A stretch of 64,000 nucleotides of DNA from NCBI RefSeq assembly GCF_020176955.2, contig NZ_JAIUCZ020000005.1, positions 651,755 to 715,754 of the forward strand, written 5' to 3'. Below the pieces are notes generated by a model, which made no database searches, was not told the DNA's origin, and saw only the letters and a program-made list of their open reading frames with translations. Of the stretch, positions 24,568 through 33,725 are shown piece after piece (within the stretch, counting starts at the first letter, position 1; each line of letters starts with the position of its first letter). This DNA is from Nocardia sp. alder85J (GTDB lineage Bacteria; Actinomycetota; Actinomycetes; Mycobacteriales; Mycobacteriaceae). A program made the translations under genes and the position numbers.

Positions 24568-25263
24568 ATGATGTGTGGCGTGAGTACCGACCGGCCGCAG
24601 GAGCAGCGCATCGACCAGCACGACGAATCATCCCGTCCCGCCGGTCCCGGCGACGACCGTGCCACCGGGGCCGCGACGCCGGACCCGGTCGACGCGGCAG
24701 CGGATCCGGTCGGCGCGGACTCGGTCGACGGGGCGGACTCGGTCGACGCGGCGGCGGCGCGGCCGCGGCGGCTGCCGGTGCTGCTGACCATCGCCGCCGT
24801 CGCCTTCGCCCTCGACCTCGGCACGAAGGCGCTGGTGGTGGCGAAGATGACGCCGGACGAGCCGATCTCCATCATCGGCGACGTGGTCCGGCTGACCCTG
24901 ATCCGCAATCCGGGCGCGGCGTTCTCGATGGCGACCGGTATGACCTGGCTGCTGACCCTGATCGCGGCGGCGGTGGTGATCGGCGTGATCCGGATCGGCC
25001 GGTCGCTGCGCTCGGCGGGCTGGGCGGTCGGGCTGGGCCTGGTACTCGGCGGCGCCGTCGGCAATCTGGTGGACCGGATCTTCCGCGCACCCGGGCCGTT
25101 GCAGGGTCACGTGGTCGATTTCATCGCCGTCACCCGCTGGTGGCCGGTGTTCAACATCGCCGACTCGTGCATCGTCTGCGGCGCGATCCTGCTGGTCGCG
25201 CTGACGGTCTTCGGCTTCGAACCGGATGGTTCGCGCACCCGTGGCGGCGAGGCGCCGGCGTGA
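24568..25263 (+). CDS. lspA: Lipoprotein signal peptidase (signal peptidase II)
   Basis: A 231-residue aspartic membrane peptidase that removes signal peptides from prolipoproteins. Catalytic aspartates lie in GNLVDRIF and FNIADS, and TLIRNPGAAFSM is the family motif. Four membrane helices are visible. The N-terminus has an extra acidic tail of about 70 residues with GADSVD repeated in 18-base units. The start is uncertain: ATG 24568 or 24571, or GTG 24580. The stop overlaps the pseudouridine-synthase start as GTGA. In Mycobacterium tuberculosis lspA (Rv1539) is also followed by a pseudouridine synthase gene (Rv1540). Confidence 0.95.
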   Translation: MMCGVSTDRPQEQRIDQHDESSRPAGPGDDRATGAATPDPVDAAADPVGADSVDGADSVDAAAARPRRLPVLLTIAAVAFALDLGTKALVVAKMTPDEPISIIGDVVRLTLIRNPGAAFSMATGMTWLLTLIAAAVVIGVIRIGRSLRSAGWAVGLGLVLGGAVGNLVDRIFRAPGPLQGHVVDFIAVTRWWPVFNIADSCIVCGAILLVALTVFGFEPDGSRTRGGEAPA

Positions 25264-26192
25264 GCACGAGGGAGATCCGGGCGATGCCCGTGCCGGACGG
25301 ACTGGAGGGAATGCGGGTCGACGCCGGGCTGTCCCGGTTGCTGGGCCTGTCCCGGACCGCCGTCGCGGCGATGGCCGAGGAGGGCTCGGTCCAGATCGAC
25401 GGCTCGGCCGTCGGCAAATCGGACCGGCTGACCGCCGGGGCCTGGCTGGAGGTCGAGTTCCCGGAACCCAAGCGCGCACTCACCATCGAGGAGACGCCGG
25501 TCGAGGGGATGAAGATCCTCTACGCCGACGACGACATCGTGGCGGTGGACAAGCCGGTCGGCGTGGCCGCGCACACCGGCGTGGGCTGGACCGGCCCGAC
25601 CGTGGTCGGCGCGCTGGCCGCGATGGGCTACCGGATCTCCACTTCCGGGGCGCACGAACGCCAGGGCATCGTGCACCGGCTGGACGTCGGCACCTCCGGC
25701 GTGATGGTGGTGGCCCAGTCGGAGCACGCCTACACGGTGCTGAAGCGGGCCTTCAAATACCGCACGGTGGAGAAGCGGTACCACGCCCTGGTCCAGGGCC
25801 ATCCGGATCCGTCGAGCGGCACCATCGACGCCCCGATCGGCCGGGCCCGCGGCAACGATTGGAAGTTCGCGGTGACCGCGGACGGCCGCCCGAGCATCAC
25901 GCACTACGACACCGTCGAGGCGTTCCAGGCCGCGAGCCTGCTCGACATCCACCTGGAGACGGGTCGCACCCATCAGATCCGGGTGCACTTCTCGGCGATC
26001 CGCCACCCCTGCTGCGGCGATCTGACCTACGGCGCCGATCCGCGGCTGGCCGAACGGCTCGGCCTGGAACGGCAATGGCTGCACGCCCGTTCGCTGGGCT
26101 TCGCGCACCCGGCCGACGGCCGCTGGGTGGAGATCACCAGCGAGTACCCGCCGGATCTGGACCACGCGCTGGGCCTGCTCCGCCATGTCTGA
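25260..26192 (+). CDS. RluA/RluD-family rRNA pseudouridine synthase
   Basis: A 310-residue synthase with an S4-like RNA-binding start (MRVDAGLSRLLGLSRTAVAA) and the catalytic domain with HRLDVGTSGVMVVAQ, the RluA-family motif whose aspartate attacks uridine. ETGRTHQIRVHFS follows. The usual target is uridine in large-subunit rRNA, but the exact site is not evident. GTG 25260 overlaps lspA in a GTGA, indicating coupling. The longer frame reading covers lspA in another frame and is discarded. Confidence 0.93.
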   Translation: MSTREIRAMPVPDGLEGMRVDAGLSRLLGLSRTAVAAMAEEGSVQIDGSAVGKSDRLTAGAWLEVEFPEPKRALTIEETPVEGMKILYADDDIVAVDKPVGVAAHTGVGWTGPTVVGALAAMGYRISTSGAHERQGIVHRLDVGTSGVMVVAQSEHAYTVLKRAFKYRTVEKRYHALVQGHPDPSSGTIDAPIGRARGNDWKFAVTADGRPSITHYDTVEAFQAASLLDIHLETGRTHQIRVHFSAIRHPCCGDLTYGADPRLAERLGLERQWLHARSLGFAHPADGRWVEITSEYPPDLDHALGLLRHV

Positions 26193-26841
26193 CCGGCGCA
26201 CGGCGGCGGCGCTCGGCGCCGCCGCCGCGGCGCTGCTCGCGATCGTCGTCCTGGGTGCGGCGACCACCCCGAAACCCGATGTCATCTCCACCGACCGCCT
26301 CGGCCCGGAATCCGGTGAGCCGGTGGCGGATTACCTCTCCCGCTCCCGGGAGTCGTTGTCCGGCACCGATACCGCGCAACACTGGGCCCTGCTCTCGCTG
26401 ACCACCGGCATCGGCACCGCCGCGATCCCGGAACACGTTGCCGGCCTGCGCATCTCCCAGGTCATCCTGCACGTGCCGATCGACCGGGTGTACACCCCGC
26501 CGATCACCGTCCCGGTTCCCGCCGGCACCGCCGCCGTGCTCGACGCCCAGCGCGCCGCCGCGGGCACCCTGCGCTACGCCGAACCCACCGACGACCGCTC
26601 CCGCGCGGTCACCGCCGCCATGACCGCTCGCCTGCGCGCCGACTGCCCCTGCGTCACCGCCCTGGTTCTGCGCGGCACCCTGCCCGACCTCCGAAAGCTG
26701 GCCGCCACCAAGGATATCCGCGCCGTCCAGGCCCTCCCCGCCGACGCCTCCGCCGGCACCTTCGCCGTCGTCCCCCTGCTCCCCGAACAACTCGACACCG
26801 CCGTCCCCGGCCCCGACGACGGCCCGGTCCCGGCCCCCTGA
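26185..26841 (+). CDS. Membrane-anchored protein of unknown function
   Basis: A 218-residue protein with an N-terminal helix (AAALGAAAAALLAIVVLGAA) that acts as signal or anchor and an outer part with no known motif. Two cysteines sit in DCPCVTALVLRGT. The region ISQVILHVPIDRVYTPPIT may be a strand-rich fold. It overlaps the synthase gene by eight bases and so is part of the lspA operon. I do not recognise the family. Confidence 0.72.
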   Translation: MSDRRTAAALGAAAAALLAIVVLGAATTPKPDVISTDRLGPESGEPVADYLSRSRESLSGTDTAQHWALLSLTTGIGTAAIPEHVAGLRISQVILHVPIDRVYTPPITVPVPAGTAAVLDAQRAAAGTLRYAEPTDDRSRAVTAAMTARLRADCPCVTALVLRGTLPDLRKLAATKDIRAVQALPADASAGTFAVVPLLPEQLDTAVPGPDDGPVPAP

Positions 26842-26924
26842 TCCCGCCGAGACGGCCGGCGATCGAGACACCCACGGCGAAACCGGTCGGCGAGTCGAAC
26901 GCGGCCGGCCGGTGGCAATGACCG

Positions 26925-26960
26925 GCGTGCCCCGGCCGAAGCAGTTCGGCCGGGGCACGC
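26925..26960. terminator. Perfect 16-bp hairpin between convergent lspA operon and emb
   Basis: Arms 26925-26940 and 26945-26960 pair without mismatch around the loop GCAG, in the 137-base gap between two stops. It is a strong bidirectional terminator, without a T-tract. Confidence 0.8.
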
Positions 26961-26978
26961 GGTGTCGAAACCTGTTGG

Positions 26979-29900
26979 CTACCAGGCGGTGTTGATGTGG
27001 CCCGGGCTCCACATGCCGCCGCGGGTCTCCTGGGTGACCGTCACGGCCGGGTTGGACCGGGTGGGGTCGACGGTGGCGGCGGTGGTGTCCATCGGGGTGA
27101 AGCGTTGCAGCTCACCCCAGTCGCGGCGCCAGTCGTCCTTCAGGTAGGTGGCCACGGTCTGCGGGCGCAGCAGTTCCTGGGTCCAGCCGAGCGGGCCGCC
27201 GCCGTTGTGGTCCTCCCACAGGGTGGTGTCGTGCGCGCCGATCCGGTCGGGCAGGATGCGCCATGACGGGACCTGCGCGATGCCGTCCTTGTGGTCGAAG
27301 GGGCGCTGGCACGGGAATTGCAGGCCCACGGCCCAGTCCAGCAGCACCGGCGAATGCGAGCCGACCACGTCCTGGAGACTGTGGGTCTGCGGCACCCGCG
27401 GCGGGGTCAGCGCCAGCCACTGGGCCGGATCGCGGTCGCGCGCGGCGGCGACGATGCGGACCACATCCGCCTGGCCGGGGATGTCGGAGAACGGGACCCG
27501 CAGGTTGCGCCAGGCCGGGGCCGGGCCGATGTCGAGCGGGGTGATCTTGCCGAGCGCCTGTGCGGTGCCGTCGGAATTGGCTGTGCCGTACTCGATCTCG
27601 ACGGACTGCCCGCCGGTCACGACGCCGTCCTTGTCGACCGACCGGATCCGCCCGGCGGCGGCGACGGCGATGATGCCGCTGCGGTCGGCGGGCAGCTTGT
27701 ACCAGCCGGTGGTCAGTTCGGCGGGGCCGGACTGACCGCTGGTGCCCAGTTCGGGCGTGGTGACCGAGTTCAGGCCGAAAGGCAGTGCGGCGCCGCCGGT
27801 TTCGGAACCGGCATCGGCTCCGGACTTGGGCGTCACCGAGGTCGAGATGGTACTGCTGCCGCTGCCGGTGTCGTCCGGGTTCAGATCACCGACGCCGTTG
27901 GGCACGAAACCCTTTGCGCCACTGGTGAAGGTGGCGAACACGTCACCGGACAGCGGGGCCAGCAGACCGGCGTTCGGGTCGGTCTCCACCAGCACGTCCT
28001 GCGCCAGCCCGCACGGCTTACCCAGTACCGCATCGACATTGGAGCGGGCCAGCGAGAAGGCCGGGTACTGCGAGACCGCGCCCTTGGCGAACGAGCCCAC
28101 CTCGAACAGCACCAGGAACACCACCGCCACACTCAGCGGCCGGATGCGCAGCAGTCGCCCGAACCGTCCCGAATCCCGTTGCGGCGCACCGGGTTCCGGC
28201 GACCGCACATGGAACCAACCGGCCAGCACGAACAGCAGCACGGCGAGCAGCAGGAACAGCCGGTCCAGCGCGAAACCGTGCACCGACGGCGGCTTGTCCC
28301 ACCACGGGATGCCGAAGCTGGACACGTACCACCAGCCGTTGACGCTGGTGAACACCTGGGCCATCGCCAGCGCCACCACGGCGCCGAACAGTGCCCGGTT
28401 GCGCGCCGAGCGCAGCACCCGCGGGCCGACCGCCACCGCGGTCATGATCGCCACCGCACCCGCGAGTCCGGCGTACACGCCGTTCTGGTGCGTCCATTTG
28501 GTGGGCGTGGTCATCATCAGCAGCATCGCGCCGAAGGTGGTGCCGAGCAGCCGGCGCGCCGGACCGGCGGCCAGCAGCGGAATCCGGCCGCCGCGGCGCA
28601 GCAGCACGAACGTCGAGGCCAGCATGCCCAGCCACAGCGCCACCATGGCGAACCGCCGCGCGATCGAGCCGTCGACGGTCGGCATGAACAGCCACTGGTA
28701 GCGCAGATATTCGTTGTACCAGGGGTCGTTCGGCAGCGCGGCCTGATGCACCCGCCGCATCTCGAACATCGCCGACAGCGGCTCCACCGAGAAGGAGACG
28801 GCCAGGACCAGCACACCCGCGGCCGCCAGCGGCGCCAGCAGGGCACCGTACGCCCGGATCCACGACCACACGCCGGGTGCGACCCCGGCGAGCCGGCGCG
28901 CCTGCGCGACCCCGGCCCGCCACACCGGCCCCACCCCGGCCAGCAGTGCCGCCACACACACCACGCCGGACGGGGCCGCGGTACAGCTGAACGCGGCGAT
29001 CAGGATGGCCAGCGCATAGGGCAGCAGTCGCCGCGTCGCCACCGCCCGCTCCATCAGGCACCAGGTGAGCAGCAGGCAGACCGCCACCACCGGTTCGGGC
29101 CGCAGCCCGTTGTTGTACGGCAGCCAGGCCGCCAGGAAGCCGAAGGCCCCAGTCCACACCGCGATCCGATCGCTGCGCACCGCGGCGCCCAGCCGCGGTA
29201 CCACTTCACGGCTGATCGCCAGCCAGCACAGCACGCCGGCGACCAGCGTGGGTAGTCGCATCCACGGGCTGGCGGTGCTGAGATGCGCCATGTAGGCGAG
29301 CAGGTCGTAGGGCGGAGTGCCGACCGGCGTCTCCGGCACCCCGAAGTACCGGAAGTAGTTGGCCATGTACCCGGACACCGACGAGGTCCGGGCCATTCCG
29401 AACTGATAGCCGTCGTCGGAGGTGGTGGCGCCGATGACGTACCAGACCAGCAGCAGCCCGAGGACGGCGACGTCCGCGCCGGTGAAGGTGAGCCAGCGCC
29501 GCGGCACCAGCCGGCCGCGCCGCCCGTCCCGGCGGTCCAGGACCAGCAGGGCGATCAGCGCCACCAGGGTGAGCACCAGCGCGAGCACGGTCGCGATCCG
29601 CTTGGCGACGGTGGGCACCACCGAGAACCGGCTGTCCACCTGCGCGGTCATCCGGGCGCCGTCGGCGGTGGTGAGATCGCTGTAGAGGCCGACCAGCTGC
29701 GGCCGGAAGTCACCGGTCAGGGTCACCGGCTGCACACCCGGGGCGCCGGCGAGTTCCGCGGTGGCGTGGGTGAAGTCGGCGTGCACCGTGAGCGTGCAGT
29801 CGCCCAGTTCGTCCAGCGGCACGCTCACCAGGGACTGGTTGCGCAGCACCGCCTCCAGCGTCGCGGGCTTGCCGTCCTGCGCGGCCCGCACCCGGGCGAC

Positions 29901-30272
29901 GAATCCGTACTTCTCCTGATCCGGTGCGCCGGTGGGCATCGTCGACGCGAGCAGCCCGCCCTTGGCGGTCAGCTGCGCGGTGGTCCGGCACGGCACCGTG
30001 ACGTCGAAGGCCGCCGGGGCGTACGACACCAGCGGGGCGGTCACGCTGCGCATCGAGTCCTGTTGCGGCCAGCTCAGCGTGGTCTTGTCCACGTGCACCG
30101 GCAGCAGCGGTACCGCGATCGCGAGGACCGCGCCCAGCAGACCGGCCAGCAGCGCGACCCGCGCGGCCCACCCGGCCCGTCCCGACCCGCGGACCGCGGA
30201 TCTCGCCTCATCGAGCGGCGACTGGTCCGCTTTCACCATCGTGTCGGTCACGGAGGCAGATGTTAGCCTCAC
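26979..30272 (-). CDS. Arabinosyltransferase (Emb family)
   Basis: A 1097-residue GT-C transferase that uses decaprenylphosphoryl-arabinose to build the arabinan of arabinogalactan or lipoarabinomannan. An N-terminal helix is followed by the periplasmic jelly-roll domain (about 60-215), then the membrane block. The catalytic DDGY motif is at residues 286-289, with Met293 in GMAR at the position matching EmbB Met306, whose change gives ethambutol resistance in M. tuberculosis. The C-terminal carbohydrate-binding domain follows. A single emb gene stands here, not an embCAB set, so EmbA/B/C cannot be told apart by context. The start may be GTG 30272 or ATG 30239. Confidence 0.94.
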   Translation of the reverse strand: MRLTSASVTDTMVKADQSPLDEARSAVRGSGRAGWAARVALLAGLLGAVLAIAVPLLPVHVDKTTLSWPQQDSMRSVTAPLVSYAPAAFDVTVPCRTTAQLTAKGGLLASTMPTGAPDQEKYGFVARVRAAQDGKPATLEAVLRNQSLVSVPLDELGDCTLTVHADFTHATAELAGAPGVQPVTLTGDFRPQLVGLYSDLTTADGARMTAQVDSRFSVVPTVAKRIATVLALVLTLVALIALLVLDRRDGRRGRLVPRRWLTFTGADVAVLGLLLVWYVIGATTSDDGYQFGMARTSSVSGYMANYFRYFGVPETPVGTPPYDLLAYMAHLSTASPWMRLPTLVAGVLCWLAISREVVPRLGAAVRSDRIAVWTGAFGFLAAWLPYNNGLRPEPVVAVCLLLTWCLMERAVATRRLLPYALAILIAAFSCTAAPSGVVCVAALLAGVGPVWRAGVAQARRLAGVAPGVWSWIRAYGALLAPLAAAGVLVLAVSFSVEPLSAMFEMRRVHQAALPNDPWYNEYLRYQWLFMPTVDGSIARRFAMVALWLGMLASTFVLLRRGGRIPLLAAGPARRLLGTTFGAMLLMMTTPTKWTHQNGVYAGLAGAVAIMTAVAVGPRVLRSARNRALFGAVVALAMAQVFTSVNGWWYVSSFGIPWWDKPPSVHGFALDRLFLLLAVLLFVLAGWFHVRSPEPGAPQRDSGRFGRLLRIRPLSVAVVFLVLFEVGSFAKGAVSQYPAFSLARSNVDAVLGKPCGLAQDVLVETDPNAGLLAPLSGDVFATFTSGAKGFVPNGVGDLNPDDTGSGSSTISTSVTPKSGADAGSETGGAALPFGLNSVTTPELGTSGQSGPAELTTGWYKLPADRSGIIAVAAAGRIRSVDKDGVVTGGQSVEIEYGTANSDGTAQALGKITPLDIGPAPAWRNLRVPFSDIPGQADVVRIVAAARDRDPAQWLALTPPRVPQTHSLQDVVGSHSPVLLDWAVGLQFPCQRPFDHKDGIAQVPSWRILPDRIGAHDTTLWEDHNGGGPLGWTQELLRPQTVATYLKDDWRRDWGELQRFTPMDTTAATVDPTRSNPAVTVTQETRGGMWSPGHINTAW

Positions 30273-30357
30273 GGTTTGGTAACCGGCGAAGTCGTCTCCC
30301 CATTCTCAGCCTTCTTTGAGGTTCCGACCGGCCGATCGCGTCTTCGTCACAGCAGAA

Positions 30358-30413
30358 ACACCCCCTCCGGAACCCGCCCGCGGACGCCGCGGGAGAGAAC
30401 TCGGAGAGGGTGT
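30358..30413 (-). terminator. Nested hairpin after the Mtb12-like gene
   Basis: An outer stem of 12 bp with one mismatch (30358-30369 with 30402-30413) encloses an inner perfect 7-bp stem (30377-30383 with 30387-30393, loop ACG). It lies 44 bases after the lipoprotein stop, in the gap before emb. Confidence 0.6.
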
Positions 30414-30456
30414 GGGTACAGCGACGCCGCGGGCGCGGACCCCGGCGGAACGGCGA

Positions 30457-30978
30457 CTACGTGCAGGCCGGCGAGGTGGCGCCCAGGTTCTGCAGGCCCG
30501 CGCAGGCCCAGCTCTTCTGCAACTTCCACTTGCCGTCCTGGGCGATGAACGGCACCTGGGCCGGCTGCGGCGCGCCGCCGCCGATGGAGAAGCTGACGGT
30601 CGCGGTGAGGGTGTCACCCAGCGAGGTCACGTCGGTGACCTCGATGTGCGCGTTGTTCTGCTGGTAGGCATCGGTGAGCTTCTTCAGCATGTCCGGATCC
30701 TTGGCCAGCGCGTCCTGGCCGTCCTCCAGGTACTGCACCTTCTGATCGGCCGGGACGTTCGGGTCCAGCGCCTCGGACAGCTCCTGGTTGAGCTGAGCGG
30801 CCGTCGGCACCGGCGGCAGCGCCGTGCTCGGCGCGACGGCCGCACTGGCCGACGTGGTCACCTTCGCCGAGCTGCTACTGCTGGAGTGCTTGTCCCCGCT
30901 GCCACAGGCCGACATGCCGAGCGCAGCGACGACGGCCAGGGTGGCGACCGCGACGCGTCCAGTCCTCTGAAGCTTCAA
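30457..30978 (-). CDS. Mtb12-like secreted lipoprotein
   Basis: A 173-residue exported protein. A hydrophobic core (VAVATLAVVAALGMSAC) is followed by a serine-rich linker. The domain begins PTAAQLNQELSEALDPNVP and ends with two cysteines (SWACAGLQNLGATSPAC). This is the fold of the low-molecular-weight antigen Mtb12 (Rv2376c) family, whose role is unknown. The TTG at 30978 is taken as the start because AAAGGA lies eight bases upstream and the next residues are LKLQRTGR, a proper signal-peptide start. The frame remains open upstream to 31074, which would spoil the signal. Confidence 0.82.
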   Translation of the reverse strand: MKLQRTGRVAVATLAVVAALGMSACGSGDKHSSSSSSAKVTTSASAAVAPSTALPPVPTAAQLNQELSEALDPNVPADQKVQYLEDGQDALAKDPDMLKKLTDAYQQNNAHIEVTDVTSLGDTLTATVSFSIGGGAPQPAQVPFIAQDGKWKLQKSWACAGLQNLGATSPACT

Positions 30979-31077
30979 TGCTCGTCCTTTGCGTTCGAGT
31001 TGATTCAGTTCCGTTCCGTGACAGCACCACCCGCTGGCAGCGCTGCGCACGAGTGGCCTCACGCTACCCGTCAAAAT

Positions 31078-32721
31078 TCAACGCAGACTAAGGAGCGGAT
31101 CGGCCGGGGAGAGCTCGATATCGTCGGCAGCGAACGTATACGCTGGACCCGGTCCTGTCGAGCGTGACTCGAAACGAATTGTGACGCGGCCGTGGCCGCT
31201 GCCCTGGACCCAACCGTGCCCGAACTCGCGATGCGCGACATCCCGGCCGGGATACCAGAATTCGGTGGTGAACGAGCGAGTGGCGGGTGGCACCAGTTCC
31301 TGCTCCGGCGCCGGAATCGGCCGCTCCGAAGGCGTTTCGCCGTCCGCACCCGCGATCCGGCCCGGATCCTCCTGGTCCAGCTCGGGGAACAGCGACTCCT
31401 GCCGCACCTCCGACAACCCGCCGAAACCCACGCCGACCAGCCGAATCGGGCCCAGCTCAACGGGATCGATGGCGGAGCGCAACGCGGCCGCGGTGAGCGT
31501 GGCCGGATCCTCGGTGGCGTACGGCAGCGTGAACGAGCGCGTCACGATGCTCATATCGGCCTTCTTCATCTTGAGCACCACCGTGCGCGCGGCGCGCCCG
31601 TCGCCGGTGAGCCGGCGGTGCGCCGCGGCCGCCATCTCCTCGATGGCCGCGCGCAACGCGGCCAGGGTGACGATGTCGCGCTCGTAGGTGGTCTCGGCGC
31701 TGATCTGTTTGGCCTCGGCCCGTTCGGCCACCGGGCGGTCGTCGATGCCGCGGGCCAGCCGGTGCAGCGCGGTGCCCACACTGCCGCCGAGCAGGGCCGC
31801 CGCCTCCGACTCCGGCAGCGCCGCGAACGCGCCGACGGTCTCGATACCCAGTGAGCGCAGCCGCTGCTCGGCCACCGGGCCGATCCCCCACAGCCGGCGC
31901 ACCGGCAGCGCCGCCAGCAACGACTGCTGCTCCCCCGGCGAGACCACCCGGATGCCATCGGGTTTGGCCAGGCCCGAGGCGATCTTGGCCAGTTGCTTGC
32001 CGGTACCCGCGCCGATCGAGACCACCAGGCCGATGCGCTCGCGCACCCGCTGCCGCACCCGCGCGCAGAATTCCGTCACCGCCGCCACGCTCGCGCCGGC
32101 CAATTCCACCGGCTCGCCGAACGCCTCGTCGAGCGACAGCGTCTCCAGCACCGGGATGTGCTCGCGCAGCAGCTCGAACACCTGCGCGCTGACCGTGCTG
32201 TAGACCACCGGGCGCGGCGGCACCACCACCGCCGCGGCGCCGACGAGCCGCTTCGCCTGATGCATCGGCATCGCCGACCGGGCCCCGAACACCCGGGCCT
32301 CGTAGCTGGCCCCCGCCACCACACCCCGGCCGCCGGTGCCGCCCACCAGGACCGGCCGCCCCCGCAGCGTGGGCCGGGTGAGTTGCTCGACGGAGGCGTA
32401 GAACGCGTCCATATCCATGTGCAGCACCCAGCGGCGAGCGGTCTCCCCCGGCACGATGCTCGCGGTCTCCCCCGGCACGGCGGCCGTGGTCTCGCTCAGC
32501 TCGGCGGCCGCAGTCTCGTGCAGCCCGGTGGCCGCCCCCTCCGGATCGCGGCGATCGGGGCCGGAATTGCTGATGAATTCCTGGGAATCGGACACCGGCG
32601 ACCGCCACGCCGGCGTACCCGTCACCACCGGAGCAGATGACGGCTGACCAGGAAAAAACCCTGGTGTAGCCGGGTGCGGACGGGAATTCACAGGCGGTAA
32701 TCTACGCCCCGCTACCGACAT
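31078..32721 (-). CDS. dinB: DNA polymerase IV (DinB, Y family)
   Basis: A 547-residue translesion polymerase. The catalytic metal-binding segments are HMDMDAFYASVEQL and LSLDEAFGE. SIGAGTGKQLAKIASGLAKP and VRRLWGIGPVAEQRL mark the palm and thumb. QESLFPEL near the C-terminus is a sliding-clamp-binding motif. A C-terminal extension with FTTEFWYPGRDVAHREFGHG follows, as in the DinB1/DinX branch. The first 98 residues before the polymerase are disordered and include four 8-residue repeats, so the true start may be lower. ATG 32721 is the outermost. It is divergent from galU with only 32 bases between starts. No LexA box was seen. Confidence 0.9.
   Translation of the reverse strand: MSVAGRRLPPVNSRPHPATPGFFPGQPSSAPVVTGTPAWRSPVSDSQEFISNSGPDRRDPEGAATGLHETAAAELSETTAAVPGETASIVPGETARRWVLHMDMDAFYASVEQLTRPTLRGRPVLVGGTGGRGVVAGASYEARVFGARSAMPMHQAKRLVGAAAVVVPPRPVVYSTVSAQVFELLREHIPVLETLSLDEAFGEPVELAGASVAAVTEFCARVRQRVRERIGLVVSIGAGTGKQLAKIASGLAKPDGIRVVSPGEQQSLLAALPVRRLWGIGPVAEQRLRSLGIETVGAFAALPESEAAALLGGSVGTALHRLARGIDDRPVAERAEAKQISAETTYERDIVTLAALRAAIEEMAAAAHRRLTGDGRAARTVVLKMKKADMSIVTRSFTLPYATEDPATLTAAALRSAIDPVELGPIRLVGVGFGGLSEVRQESLFPELDQEDPGRIAGADGETPSERPIPAPEQELVPPATRSFTTEFWYPGRDVAHREFGHGWVQGSGHGRVTIRFESRSTGPGPAYTFAADDIELSPADPLLSLR
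32441..32536 (-). repeat. Four 24-base tandem repeats in dinB
   Basis: Copies begin at 32441, 32465, 32489 and 32513 with a fixed 24-base period. They encode eight-residue units of the type (P/L)xETAxxx. The two copies nearest the polymerase domain are nearly identical, and the outer two have diverged. Confidence 0.75.
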
Positions 32722-32753
32722 CTCCGGTGCGCCGAGTATGTGATGATCGGATC

Positions 32754-33632
32754 ATGACTATCCGCAAGGCCGTGATACCCGCCGCAGGCATCGGGTCCCG
32801 CCTGCTGCCGTTGACGAAGGCAATTCCGAAGGAGATGCTGCCCGTCGGTGACAAGCCGGTGATCGAGCACACCGTGCGCGAATTGGTGGCCTCGGGTATC
32901 ACCGACATCACGATCGTGGTCAGTAGCGGAAAATCCTTGATCCAGGATCATTTCCGCCCCAATCCGGCACTGGTCGAGCAGTTGCGCGCCGACGGCAAGA
33001 CCGCCTACGCCGATGCCGTCGAGGAGGTCGGCGAACTCAGCCGCCTCGGTCATATCACCTATCTGGATCAGAACGGCCCCTACGGCAACGGCACCCCGGT
33101 GCTCAACGCCGCCCGCAACCTGGGCGACGAGCCGATGCTGGTGCTGTGGCCGGACGATGTGTTCGTCGCCGAGGTGCCGCGCGCGCAGCAGCTCATCGAC
33201 GCCTATCACAAGACCAATTCGCCGGTGCTGGCGCTGATGCCGATGGATCCCTCGGATTCCAAGCGCTACGGCGTGCCGCTGGTCGCGGAGACCTTCGACA
33301 ACGGGCTGATGCGCATCACCGGACTGGTCGAGAAGCCCAAGCCGGAGGACGCGCCCTCCTCGTACGCGGCCATCGGCGGTTACGTGGTCACCCCCGGCAT
33401 CGTCGAGGAACTGCGCAAGCAGGTCGCGCAATGGTACGAACACCGCGCCGGTGAGGTGTACCTGACCGACGCGATCAACGTGTTCGCCGCCGCCAACGCG
33501 GTGTACGGGCAGGTCATCCGCGGCCGCTGGTACGACACCGGCAATCCGGCCGACTATCTGATCGCACAATTCGCCTCGGCGCTGGCGCATCCGGAGTTCG
33601 GGCCGTCGCTGCGCAATCTGGTCGGCGGCTAG
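32754..33632 (+). CDS. galU: UTP-glucose-1-phosphate uridylyltransferase
   Basis: A 292-residue nucleotidyltransferase. The start AVIPAAGIGSRLLPLTKAIP is the GalU signature, and KEMLPVGDKPVIEHTV and FVAEVPRAQQL follow, with VEKPKPEDAPS in the sugar-binding half. It makes UDP-glucose for envelope sugars and trehalose. ATG 32754 lies directly before IRKAVIPAAG. The upstream in-frame start has no ribosome site. It is divergent from dinB. Confidence 0.9.
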   Translation: MTIRKAVIPAAGIGSRLLPLTKAIPKEMLPVGDKPVIEHTVRELVASGITDITIVVSSGKSLIQDHFRPNPALVEQLRADGKTAYADAVEEVGELSRLGHITYLDQNGPYGNGTPVLNAARNLGDEPMLVLWPDDVFVAEVPRAQQLIDAYHKTNSPVLALMPMDPSDSKRYGVPLVAETFDNGLMRITGLVEKPKPEDAPSSYAAIGGYVVTPGIVEELRKQVAQWYEHRAGEVYLTDAINVFAAANAVYGQVIRGRWYDTGNPADYLIAQFASALAHPEFGPSLRNLVGG

Positions 33633-33643
33633 CGTCCGCCGGT

Positions 33644-33679
33644 CGGCCGCCGCTCCCCCGGATCGGGGTGCGGCGGCCG
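33644..33679. terminator. Bidirectional hairpin after galU
   Basis: A perfect 10-bp stem (33644-33653 with 33670-33679) with an inner CCCC/GGGG pairing lies between the galU stop and the stop of the NlpC/P60 gene. Confidence 0.68.
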
Positions 33680-33725
33680 GCCCGGGCCGGCCTTCCCCAG
33701 CCGACCGGGCCTTCCGGACCTCGGC

